The notes below the pieces were generated by a model. The model did no database searches. It saw nothing but the letters and a program-made list of their open reading frames with translations, and was not told the origin of the DNA. Positions 26,626-34,313 of a DNA stretch of 64,000 bases are shown one piece after another. The stretch covers positions 3,782,001 through 3,846,000 of the forward strand of contig OZ251530.1 in assembly GCA_965243095.1 (NCBI GenBank), read 5' to 3'. Position 1 is the first letter of the stretch. The number at the start of each line of letters is the position of its first letter. The DNA comes from VXYL01 sp965243095. GTDB lineage: Bacteria; Pseudomonadota; Gammaproteobacteria; Pseudomonadales; Azotimanducaceae. Position numbers and translations under genes: made by a program.

Positions 26626-27873
26626 ATGACGTTGAACGTGGCGAGCGGGAGCGTGGGGTTGCCGGCGTCGGGCGCGGTGGCGGAGCGGCTGTGCGTTATT
26701 GCGGCGCTGCATCAGCGGCTCGCGGCGGAGCATGTGGCGCTCTTCTTCCTCTTGCGTACGGGCGATTCGGCGAACGCCCATATCGAATCCACCGACAGCG
26801 CTGGCGAACTCGGCACGGAGGAGCCGGGGGAACGCCCGGCGGCGATCGAGCCGGAGGCGTGTCGGTTCGCGGCCGTGACGGAAAAGAATGTCGCCGAGGG
26901 CAGGGAGCGCTTGGACGCCGCCGGGGATGTCGCCCCGAACACGCGGCGGGCGTATGTTTCCGCGTTGCGGGGCTTGGACGCTTGGCGGCGCGAGCGGCGG
27001 GCGGGGCAGCCGCTGGACGACGCCGCGCTGGCCGAATATCTTGCGGTGCTGGCGGCGCAGAGGCGGTGTGTTGCCAGCGCCGCGCAGGTGGTGGCCGCGG
27101 CGAAGTGGCGGGCGAAGCAGCGCGGCGAAGCGTCGCCGGTGGGAGAGAAGACCGCCGAGGCACTCAAGCGCTATCGCAAGTCGGCGCCCGCGGGGCCCGG
27201 GCAGGTGCGGGGCATCTCGTGGGAAGAGGCGGATCGCATGGGCGACTTGGCCGCCGGCGCAGGGGATGCGCGCGGCCGGCGCGACGCGGCGTTGATCGCC
27301 GTCGCCTCGGACGCGCTGCTGCGCGTCTCCGAGGTGTCGAACGTGCAAGTGAAGGACATCGCGTTCGAGGACGACGGCTCGGCGCGGCTGCTGGTGCGCC
27401 GCAGCAAGACCGACCGGCGAGGCCGCGGCGCTTTGCTGTTCCTCGGCCCGCGCACGGCGGAACTGATGCGGGAATGGATGGCGGCGGGCAACGTCGAGCA
27501 GGGGGCGTTGTTCCGCCGCATCGACCGCGCCGGCCGGGTTGCCGCGGAAGGGCTGGGCGCGGCGTCGGTGCGCCGGGTGATCGTCAAGCGCGCCAAGGCC
27601 GCCGGCTTGGGCGGGCGCGTCTCCGGCCACTCGCTGCGGGTGGGCGGAGCGCAGTCGCTGTCGAAGCGCGGCGCGGGGTTGGTGGCGATGCAGCAGGCCG
27701 GACGCTGGGCGTCGCCGGACATGCCGGCCGGCTACACGCGCTCGCAGGCGGCCGCGGAGGGCGCCGTGGCGCGCTTGCGGCACGGCCACGACAGTCGGGT
27801 TGCAACGAAGCGAAAAGAAGGCGAAAAAAACCTTGCGCAAGGCCGATCCGCTGTGCTACAAGGATGCCGATAA
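26626..27873 (+). CDS. Tyrosine recombinase/integrase
   Basis: A 415-residue phage-integrase-family enzyme. An N-terminal arm/core-binding region (about residues 60-190, including TRRAYVSALRGLDAW) precedes the catalytic domain. The expected residues are present: Arg233 (LLRVSEV), Lys261 (RRSKTDRRG), His335 and Arg338 (GHSLRVGG), Trp in AGRW, and nucleophile Tyr370 (GYTRSQ). ATG 26626 is preceded by AGGGG; a GTG at 26554, inside the left repeat, is a poorer start. It probably acts on the two near-palindromic sites that flank it. The C-terminal tail beyond the tyrosine is long and lysine rich. Confidence 0.85.
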   Translation: MTLNVASGSVGLPASGAVAERLCVIAALHQRLAAEHVALFFLLRTGDSANAHIESTDSAGELGTEEPGERPAAIEPEACRFAAVTEKNVAEGRERLDAAGDVAPNTRRAYVSALRGLDAWRRERRAGQPLDDAALAEYLAVLAAQRRCVASAAQVVAAAKWRAKQRGEASPVGEKTAEALKRYRKSAPAGPGQVRGISWEEADRMGDLAAGAGDARGRRDAALIAVASDALLRVSEVSNVQVKDIAFEDDGSARLLVRRSKTDRRGRGALLFLGPRTAELMREWMAAGNVEQGALFRRIDRAGRVAAEGLGAASVRRVIVKRAKAAGLGGRVSGHSLRVGGAQSLSKRGAGLVAMQQAGRWASPDMPAGYTRSQAAAEGAVARLRHGHDSRVATKRKEGEKNLAQGRSAVLQGCR

Positions 27874-27891
27874 CCCGAGTTATCAACACCT
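27865..27891. repeat. Right inverted recombination-like site
   Basis: Reverse-complement partner of 26552-26578 with one mismatch. Its core is GATAAC-CCGA-GTTATC; the extended arms match at 9 of 12 positions. The TAA of the recombinase gene (27871-27873) lies in the core, so gene and site have evolved as one unit. Confidence 0.8.
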
Positions 27892-27925
27892 ATTTCGCAG
27901 CCGCCGGCACCTGCCTGTCGCTCGT

Positions 27926-28261
27926 TCAGGTCGGACTGCAACCTCCCATCGGGGCCGGTCCCGAGAACACCGTGGCCGGGTCTCGCCGCCCGATCTCGGA
28001 CTTCGGGATGAAGTGCATCATCGGGAAGCCGGGCGAGTCCGCCGCTTCACGCCACACCTTGTCGACGATCGCCGAGTGTACGTTCAAGAGACCGCCGCCG
28101 TTCAACTGCTCGTACTTGCCGTCGTAGATGATGTGTACTTCCACGACGGGCTCGTCCTCGTGGTCGAAGCCACGGCGGATGTTGACGCGAAGGACTTTGA
28201 CATCGCCGAAATGGGCATGGAAGGCCGCTTCGGCGATTTTCTCTATCTGCTGATCGTTCAT
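27926..28261 (-). CDS. Small protein paired with a HEPN gene (function unknown)
   Basis: A 111-residue soluble protein with EKIAEAAFHAHFGD, DEPVVEVHIIYDGKYEQL and SPGFPMMHFIPKSE. No catalytic motif was recognised; it lacks the GSxxxG of MNT nucleotidyltransferase antitoxins. Its ATG overlaps the stop of the preceding HEPN reading frame (ATGA), so the two are a cassette, and a toxin-antitoxin-like or accessory role is possible. The last ~12 residues are low-complexity. It ends 35 bases from the right recombinase site. Confidence 0.55.
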   Translation of the reverse strand: MNDQQIEKIAEAAFHAHFGDVKVLRVNIRRGFDHEDEPVVEVHIIYDGKYEQLNGGGLLNVHSAIVDKVWREAADSPGFPMMHFIPKSEIGRRDPATVFSGPAPMGGCSPT

Positions 28262-28751
28262 GTCGAACCTCCATCGCGAATGCGTTTGTGCGCCGAGGGC
28301 CGCCGCTTGAACAACACGTGCGCGGCGAAACGGCGTCGATGCCGGCGTCGGCGTCTTCCAGCCAGGAGATTGCCATCTCCGCCGCGGAGATCACCGCAAG
28401 CACATCCGGTTTGGTGTAGCGGCCATCGAGCGCGTAGTCGGCCTGATGCCGTGCGCCTTGCAAGTCCACAAACCTGTCGGCGAAACGCTGGATTTCCGGT
28501 GGGAAATGTTGCAACGCTTGCATGTTCCGGCAAGCTCGGGTTGCGCTTCCGTGCTCCAAAGCCCGATATGCTTGGTGCCAAGCCTCGCTGCGTCCCTTGC
28601 CCATGAGCGTATCGGCGACGGTGGCGGCCAAGCAGTGGAACACAGCGTAGTACGCCGTGCTGATCGCTCGGCGCAAGTTGGCTTGGCTGGGTCGACGGGG
28701 ACTGAGCTCGGTCAGGCCGCGGGCGGTGTCTATCAGGTCACGCGAGTTCAC
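28258..28751 (-). CDS. HEPN-like domain protein, probable frameshift near its 3' end
   Basis: Starts at GTG 28751. The first ~135 residues look like a HEPN-type helical protein: SQANLRRAISTAYYAVFHCL, then DTLMGKGRSEAWHQAY and LQGARHQADYALDGRY with AAEMAISWLEDADA. In the starting frame the protein runs on to 28047 with implausible sequence overlapping the next gene. In the adjacent frame the DNA from about 28340 encodes RRFAAHVLFKRR and a stop at 28258 that overlaps the next start. That ending resembles the usual end of such proteins, so a one-base indel near 28325-28345 is inferred. It may be inactive, or the indel may be a sequence error. Confidence 0.5.
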
Positions 28752-28935
28752 GGTCGCAGACGCCTCTAGTGATGGTTGTGCGTACCGGACATCATACTAC
28801 TGCCAATACCGTTTGATGCTTGGATTCTTCCAAAGCCGTGTGCGATTTCTCGCACGCGGACTGCCGGCGATTTCTTGTTCAAAGTCGAGAGAAATCCAGC
28901 ATACAGCGCCGTCGCGAGTGGCTACCGTGGTGGGT
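28752..28935. other. Intergenic region before the Rpn-like gene
   Basis: 184 bases, relatively A+T rich, between divergent genes. No gene or clear promoter pair was identified. Confidence 0.4.
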
Positions 28936-30032
28936 ATGGAACATGATGGCATTCACAAGTTCGGCTACCGGCACCGCGAGCTGTTCGCGGACCTTGTGTG
29001 GCTGGTTGCGCCGGCATTGGCGGCGGAACTGGACTTCGCGCGGGCGGAGGAGGTGCCCGTGGCTTACGTCCGGCGCGCCCACGACCGCTTCCCGCAGCGT
29101 TTCGGGGACATGGCGTGGCGCGTGCCGCACCGGAGCGGTGGCGGCGAACTGCTGGTGCTGTTGGAATTCCAAGCCACGGTGGACCGCGGCATGGCGCAGC
29201 GCATGCGCGACTACGCCCGGCTGGCGCGCGAGCGCTTGGCGGTGCGCGGGAACGGGCCGCCGCCGTTGCTGCCTATCGTGCTCTACAACGGCAGCGACCG
29301 CTGGACGGCGTCCGGGGCGGTGAGCGCACTGCCGGAGTTCTGGTCGATGGAATCGCAACTGGCGCTTGCGCCGTTCCAAGGGTGGGACTACATTCTGCTC
29401 TCTTTGGAGCGGCTGCTGTCGAGCGGCGGTTTGGGCGGCTTGCCGTTGGACAACCGGGCGGCGGCGACGCTGCGACTGCAGGCGGAGCGGATGCCGGCGG
29501 AACTGCTGGCGCGGTTTCGCTTGGAGTGGGCGCACTTCGCGGGCGACGCGAACGCGGGAACGCGGCGGGTGCTGCATGCTTGGACGGGGCGTTGCTGTCC
29601 CGCATGGGCGGCGCAAGGTCTAGGCTGCCGGCGTTGGCGGAGTTGGAAGGGCTGGAAGGGCTGAGAGGAGGAACGAACATGGCAACGGTAACGGAGGCGC
29701 TTTACGCCGAATGGTTGGCGGGCGTTCGCGCCGAGCACATGGCCGAAGGCATCGCGCAGGGCATTAGGCAGGAGCGCGCCCGCAGCCTGGCGTTGCAACG
29801 GGGCATCGAACGGGAGCGCGCCCGCGGCTTGGCGCGGCTGCGGCGGCAGGCGGCGATCAAGTTCGGCGAGCGGACCGCCGAGCGGCTGTCGGCGCTGCTG
29901 GGCGGCGTCGCCGACGACCGGATGCCGCGCTTGGGCGACCGGGTGAGCGATTGGATCGTCGAGTGCGAAAAGGGCGAGGATCTGCTCTCGCGGGTGTCGG
30001 CGTTGGTGGGGAACGGCGGCGCCGAGAGCTGA
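28936..30032 (+). pseudogene. Rpn-family PD-(D/E)XK nuclease, split by a frameshift
   Basis: ATG 28936 opens a frame (to 29664) whose N-terminal ~220 residues resemble Rpn/YhgA-like recombination-promoting nucleases. It has FGYRHRELFADLV, then the acidic strand GGGELLVLLEFQATVD (the E-x-Q of the catalytic core) and LLPIVLYNGSDRW. After VLHAWTG the frame turns into Trp/Arg-rich nonsense, whereas the next frame reads GALLSRMGG, then LPALAELEGLEG and a long helical C-terminus with GIAQGIRQERAR and TAERLSALLGGVAD, ending at 30032. One extra G in the G run at 29586-29589 would join them. A separate start at 29679 (after AGAGGAGG) could still yield the C-terminal part alone. Confidence 0.55.
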
Positions 30033-30056
30033 ATCGGTGCCGCGCACCGGCCGCGG

Positions 30057-30125
30057 CGTCCTGGGAGCGCGGGCGTCTCGCCCGCACAGGATGAGACACT
30101 CGTGACGAAAGTGCGGGCGAGACGA
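30057..30125. repeat. REP-like inverted repeat, second location
   Basis: 30057-30088 matches the left arm at 13931-13962 almost exactly, and 30108-30125 contains the start of the right arm (GTGCGGGCGAGACG) before the match breaks off. The loop also shares CGTGACGAAA-like sequence with the other unit. It separates the convergent nuclease remnant and SCP2-like gene. Confidence 0.7.
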
Positions 30126-30127
30126 GC

Positions 30128-30478
30128 CTACGGCGGTGGGCCGCCGCGGTATTCGGCGCGGAACAAGCCGAGCACCACGAACACCAGCGGCAGGTGGCCG
30201 TCTGTGCGGAAACGGCCAGCGAGGAAGGCGTCCAGAGGGTTTGCATCGCCTAGCAAGATGTTGCGGGCGGTGTTCCCGGTATCGAACGTGAACGTGACGT
30301 CCGTGGCTTCCGGCTTGGGGCTATCAACCACACATGCAACCCCGTCTTGCACCACCAAAGTGGCGAGGTGCCGCGGCTCACGTTCCGCGGTTCGCAGCGC
30401 CACCACCGCGTCGATCTCGGCGGGAACAGCCCCGCCTTGTTCTGCCAGCCGCTCGCGGATTGTCTCGGCGAAGTCCAT
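30128..30478 (-). CDS. SCP2 sterol-binding-domain-like protein
   Basis: A 116-residue soluble protein. VTFTFDTGNTARNILLGD followed by NPLDAFLAGRFRTDGHLPL matches the C-terminal half of SCP2-like folds, which bind hydrophobic ligands; in this family the stretch is often present in small stand-alone proteins. The start is 33 bases after the bamD stop on the same strand, so co-transcription with bamD is likely. No ligand can be proposed. Confidence 0.55.
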   Translation of the reverse strand: MDFAETIRERLAEQGGAVPAEIDAVVALRTAEREPRHLATLVVQDGVACVVDSPKPEATDVTFTFDTGNTARNILLGDANPLDAFLAGRFRTDGHLPLVFVVLGLFRAEYRGGPPP

Positions 30479-30511
30479 GCGCTCGCCAAACGCCGCCTGC
30501 CGCGCCCGCGT

Positions 30512-31426
30512 TCAGCCGTCGGCGCGGGGTGCTTCCGCGCGCGGAATCGTCAGCGGCGGCGGCGCCTCGGGCCGGTCGAGCAGGCCGAAGCTCATCATGT
30601 TGATCCACGATCGTTCGCGTTGTTTGAGCACGTTGCGCAGCACCAGTTGCCCGTCGTCGTCGAAGGCGTGGTAGTCCGGGAAGTTGAGCGCCAACACCTT
30701 CAGCGCGTCTTCGGCGATGTCCGGCAGCCCCAGTTTCCAGTTGGTTTCGATGAGCACCGCGAGGGCGTCCGCCGCCGCCGGCGTGCGCGAGTAGTGCTCC
30801 ACCACGTGGCGGGCGCGATTGGCGGCGGCGACGTAGGCGGCGCGTTCCAAGTAATACAGCGCGACGTTCACCTCCGCCTCGGCGAGCACGTTGCGCAGAT
30901 GGATCATGCGCTGGCGGGCGTCCTTGGCGTATTCGCTGTTCGGAAAGCGCGTGGTGAGCTCGTTGAAGTCCAAGAACGCCCGCTTCACGTTGGACACGTC
31001 GCGTCGAGCGACGCTGTTGCCCTTGAAGCGGCTGAACGCGGCGCGGTCGCGCGCCAGCGACGTTAACCCCTTCATGTAGAAGGCGTAGTCCACGTTCTGG
31101 TGCTGGGGATGCAGGCGGATGAAGCGCTCGGCGGCGGTGGTGGCGGCGTCGTAATCGCGCGCCATGTGGTGGGCGTAGATGAGATCCAGCTGCGCCTGCT
31201 CGGCGTAGCGGCCGAAGGGAAAGCGCGCTTCGAGGCGCTCCAAGCGGGTGACGCTCTGGCTGTAGTTGCCGGAACGCAAACCCGACTGCGCCAAGCGGTA
31301 GAGCGCCTGCTCGGTGGTCTCGACGGCATCCTCGGCGTCGTCGCCGAACGGCATCCACGCGCAACCGGCGGCCAACAACAGCGGCAGGACGGGCCAAGCG
31401 CGGCGGAGCGATTGGGTCATCTGCAT
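30512..31426 (-). CDS. bamD: BamD, outer membrane assembly lipoprotein
   Basis: A 304-residue lipoprotein with lipobox LLLAAGC. TPR repeats follow (LYRLAQSGLRSGNYSQSV, FPFGRYAEQAQLDLIYAHH) and then the family stretch NVDYAFYMKGLTSLARD. BamD works with BamA to insert beta-barrel proteins. It is longer than E. coli BamD (245) because of an extended C-terminus. Two starts are possible (31426 and an ATG six bases later); both give the same signal peptide. Divergent from rluD, as in many gammaproteobacteria. Confidence 0.93.
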   Translation of the reverse strand: MQMTQSLRRAWPVLPLLLAAGCAWMPFGDDAEDAVETTEQALYRLAQSGLRSGNYSQSVTRLERLEARFPFGRYAEQAQLDLIYAHHMARDYDAATTAAERFIRLHPQHQNVDYAFYMKGLTSLARDRAAFSRFKGNSVARRDVSNVKRAFLDFNELTTRFPNSEYAKDARQRMIHLRNVLAEAEVNVALYYLERAAYVAAANRARHVVEHYSRTPAAADALAVLIETNWKLGLPDIAEDALKVLALNFPDYHAFDDDGQLVLRNVLKQRERSWINMMSFGLLDRPEAPPPLTIPRAEAPRADG

Positions 31427-31480
31427 TGCACCCCCAGCGGTTCAACTGCGCGTATGCTAAGCCAAATGTCGCACTCGCGC

Positions 31481-32470
31481 ATGGCTTGCTCCTCCCAAGA
31501 CGAAGACGATGCCGCCCGTGTGCAACTGCAAGCGGTGGTGCCGGAGGATTTGCGCGGTGAACGCTTCGACCGCGCCGCGGCGCGGATGTTCCCGCAACTG
31601 TCCCGTTCCGAACTCGCCGGCTGGATTCGCAACGGCGCCGCCACGCTGGATGGGCGAACGGTCAAGCCGCGTTTCGCCGTGCGCGGCGGAGAGCGTGTAC
31701 GCATCGACGCGGTCCGTGAAGCGCGGCTGGATTGGAGCAACGCGGACGAGGTCGCGTTCGCGGTCGTCCACGAGGATGCCGCCATCGTCGTGGTGGATAA
31801 ACCCGCCGGGTTGGTCGTCCATCCTGGCGCCGGCAACCCTCGGCGCACCTTGGTGAACGGCTTGCTGGCGCTCTACCCGGAACTCGCGCATCTGCCCCGC
31901 GCCGGCCTCGTGCAGCGGCTGGACAAGAACACCAGCGGCCTCATGGTGGTGGCGCGCAACGCGGAGAGCCGGCACGCGCTCGGCAAAGCGATGCTCGCCC
32001 GCGGCATCGAACGGCGCTACTTGGCGGTTGCGGAAGGCCGCATGGTGGCGGGCGGGCGCGTGGACCTCGCGCTTGGCCGCGACCCGCGCAATCGCCTGCG
32101 CCAAGCCGTGCGCGCCGACGGCCGGCCGGCGCTAACGCACGTGCATGTGCGTAAGCGCTACGCTGTCCACACGCTGGTGGAGGCGCGTTTGGAGACCGGC
32201 CGCACGCATCAAATCCGCGTTCACATGGCCGCCATCGAGCACCCGCTGGTGGGCGACCGGCGCTATGGTGCCCGCGGCATCGTGCCGCCCGGGGTGGGCC
32301 CCGAACAAGCAGCGCAGGTGCGGGGTTTTCCTCGGCAAGCGCTGCACGCCTTTCGGCTTGGTTTCGCCCATCCGGCCAGCGGCAAGCAAATGCGCTTCTC
32401 CGCGCCGGTGCCGGCGGACATCGCGGGTTTGCTGGCTGCGCTGGGGCCGGCGCGCGAAGACGGCTTGTAG
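31481..32470 (+). CDS. rluD: 23S rRNA pseudouridine synthase RluD
   Basis: A 329-residue enzyme (E. coli 326). An N-terminal S4-like RNA-binding domain (RFDRAAARMFPQLSRSELAGWI) is followed by the synthase domain with VVDKPAGLVVHPGAGN and the catalytic aspartate in RLDKNTSGLMVVA. The residue before RLDK is Gln where the family usually has His (HRLDK). ETGRTHQIRVHMA and HPLVGDRRYG are conserved. It makes pseudouridines in helix 69 of 23S rRNA. Starts at 31454 and 31466 are also in frame; 31481 best fits the family N-terminus. Confidence 0.92.
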   Translation: MACSSQDEDDAARVQLQAVVPEDLRGERFDRAAARMFPQLSRSELAGWIRNGAATLDGRTVKPRFAVRGGERVRIDAVREARLDWSNADEVAFAVVHEDAAIVVVDKPAGLVVHPGAGNPRRTLVNGLLALYPELAHLPRAGLVQRLDKNTSGLMVVARNAESRHALGKAMLARGIERRYLAVAEGRMVAGGRVDLALGRDPRNRLRQAVRADGRPALTHVHVRKRYAVHTLVEARLETGRTHQIRVHMAAIEHPLVGDRRYGARGIVPPGVGPEQAAQVRGFPRQALHAFRLGFAHPASGKQMRFSAPVPADIAGLLAALGPAREDGL

Positions 32471-32482
32471 TCTCGCGTCCGG

Positions 32483-33421
32483 TCACGCCGCGCCAAGCAA
32501 CCGTTCGAGGACGACTCGGGCGCAGCGCCGGTTCTCCGGCTCAAAGCGCTCGCCGGCGGATTCCGGCGGCGGCAAGCGCAAACCGTCCCGCGCCGCATGC
32601 ACCCGTCCGGCCGCCAGCAGCGCGGCGACTCCCCAGCTGTGTTTGTTCGCCCGCCAGCGGCGTCTGCGCGGCACGTTGATGACGCCCACTCGCGCCTGCG
32701 CCGCCAGCGCCTCGTAGAGCATGGAAGCGCTGTCCTCGGTCACCCAAACATACGCCGCGCACCCCAATGCTTGCTCCAGAAAGTCGCTCGGCACTTCCGC
32801 CCACGCTTGGTAGCGCAGATTGCCCACCTCCGGCAGGCAAACGCGGAAACTTGACGGCGTACGGCGCGAATCGCACACCTGCCAAGCAACCTCCGGACAT
32901 TCGTGCGCGATCGCTTGGATGGTCTCGGCGATGGCCCTGTCCGCCCAGCGGAAGTGCCGGCTTTCCCCGCCAACCAGAATGAGCCCGGCACCGGCATCCT
33001 TCCGGCCCTGCGCCGCGGGGCAGATGACGCCCTCCGTCGCCACAATGTTGCCCCGTGGCCGGTAGCGGTCGTGGCGCGGCACGAACACCAGATCGAACCA
33101 AGCGCTCGGCAAAGACGGCTTCATCAACGCCACGCACTGGCCGCCGCACACGCGCTTGGCGACGAGCATGGGCAGATGCGTGCGGTGCCCGCAGCCGAGA
33201 ATCAACGCCGGCGCCGGCACATCGGGCGGAATGGCGGCCCGCTCCCCCAGCATGTACCCGCGCACCTGCCGCCAGAACAGCGCCTTGAAGCGCATGTCGA
33301 AGTCGTACACCGCGAGTTGGCGGAACTCGTCCAAGCCCTGCACCAGCGCGGCGGACTGCTTCTCGTGGCCCGGTTTGCCGTCGAGCAAGCGCCACACCAC
33401 CAGCGGCGCCGCGTCATTCAT
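32483..33421 (-). CDS. ELM1/DUF1022-family protein (glycosyltransferase-like)
   Basis: A 312-residue protein of the 'mitochondrial fission ELM1' family, widespread in bacteria. Features are VVWRLLDGKPGHEKQSAALV at the N-terminus, LILGCGHRTHLPMLVAKR, VALMKPSLPSAWFDLVFVPRHD and VWVTEDSASMLYEALA. The overall plan resembles GT-B glycosyltransferases such as MurG, so sugar transfer to an envelope component is a reasonable guess but not shown. The start follows the cysE stop by ten bases, so the two are likely co-transcribed. Converges on rluD. Confidence 0.75.
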   Translation of the reverse strand: MNDAAPLVVWRLLDGKPGHEKQSAALVQGLDEFRQLAVYDFDMRFKALFWRQVRGYMLGERAAIPPDVPAPALILGCGHRTHLPMLVAKRVCGGQCVALMKPSLPSAWFDLVFVPRHDRYRPRGNIVATEGVICPAAQGRKDAGAGLILVGGESRHFRWADRAIAETIQAIAHECPEVAWQVCDSRRTPSSFRVCLPEVGNLRYQAWAEVPSDFLEQALGCAAYVWVTEDSASMLYEALAAQARVGVINVPRRRRWRANKHSWGVAALLAAGRVHAARDGLRLPPPESAGERFEPENRRCARVVLERLLGAA

Positions 33422-33431
33422 CGTCGCCGCC

Positions 33432-34262
33432 TCAATCCAAGCGGTGATCCATGTCGAACGCCGGGTTCTCCTCCCGCGGCTTGCCCACAACGGCCGCCGG
33501 CACGCCGGTTACCGTGACATGCGGCGGCACGTCGGCCAGCACCACGCTGCCGGCGCCCACCTTCGCGCCCACGCCGATCTCGATGTTGCCGATCACCTTG
33601 CAGCCCGCCCCCAGAAGCACACCGCGCCGCACCTTCGGATGCCGATCGCCGGTGACCTTGCCGGAACCGCCCAGCGTAACGGCATGGAGTATCGACACGT
33701 CGTCCTCCACCACCGCCGTCTCGCCGATGACGATGCCGGTGGCGTGGTCGATCAGAATGCCCCGCCCCACCCGCGCCGCCGGGTGGATGTCCACCCCCAA
33801 TCCCACGCTGATCTGGCTTTGGAAGAACAACGCCAGCGTATGCCGCCCCTGGCCCCACAGCCAATGCGCCACCCGGTGCGCCTGCAGCGCGTGGAAGCCT
33901 TTGAAGAAGAGGAACGGCGTGGAGATGTCCTCGCAGGCCGGATCGCGCCCGTAGGTGGCCACCACATCCACCAAGGCGCTGGCGAGGATGTCGCCGTCGC
34001 TCGCCATCGCCTCGGCGATCACGTCGCGGATCAGCATGGTGGGCAGCATCGGGTTGTCCAGTTTGCTGGCCAGCCGGAACGAAAGCGCGTCGCCGAAGCA
34101 CTGGTGGTTCAGAATCGTGGCGTGGAAGTAGCTGCCGAGGATGGGTTCCTCCGCGCTCTTGGCGGTGGCCTCGGCGCACATGGCCTGCCAAACGGCGGCA
34201 CCATCCACATCCCCGTTCTCACGGTAGCGCCGCAGCAACCCGTCCTTGCGTTCCGCACCCAT
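33432..34262 (-). CDS. cysE: Serine O-acetyltransferase CysE
   Basis: A 276-residue enzyme (E. coli 273). A helical N-terminal domain (with LIRDVIAEAMASDGDI and FFKGFHALQAHRVAHWLW) is followed by left-handed beta-helix hexapeptide repeats containing the catalytic histidine regions DIHPAARVG and LIDHATGIVIGET. The family C-terminus NPAFDMDHRLD is the tail that can insert into CysK in the cysteine synthase complex. It acetylates serine for cysteine synthesis and is probably inhibited by cysteine. Confidence 0.95.
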   Translation of the reverse strand: MGAERKDGLLRRYRENGDVDGAAVWQAMCAEATAKSAEEPILGSYFHATILNHQCFGDALSFRLASKLDNPMLPTMLIRDVIAEAMASDGDILASALVDVVATYGRDPACEDISTPFLFFKGFHALQAHRVAHWLWGQGRHTLALFFQSQISVGLGVDIHPAARVGRGILIDHATGIVIGETAVVEDDVSILHAVTLGGSGKVTGDRHPKVRRGVLLGAGCKVIGNIEIGVGAKVGAGSVVLADVPPHVTVTGVPAAVVGKPREENPAFDMDHRLD

Positions 34263-34313
34263 GCGGCGGCATGGTAGTCGATGCCGCCGGGGAACGCCAA
34301 ATCCACAACTCCT

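Larger units (their letters stand above)
26552..27891. mobile_element. 1.34-kb recombinase element bounded by 27-bp inverted repeats
   Basis: A single tyrosine recombinase gene fills the space between two inverted 27-bp repeats that differ at one position. The recombinase stop codon lies inside the right repeat. No cargo gene and no obvious target-site duplication are visible (flanks GGCT and ATTT differ). It could be a minimal transposon-like unit or, because the sites are inverted, an invertible DNA segment. Confidence 0.65.

Noticed and set aside
26552..27891. Classical DDE insertion sequence
   Set aside because: The inverted repeats suggested an IS, but the enclosed protein has the Arg-Lys-His-Arg-Tyr set of tyrosine recombinases, no DDE pattern, and no target duplication is visible.
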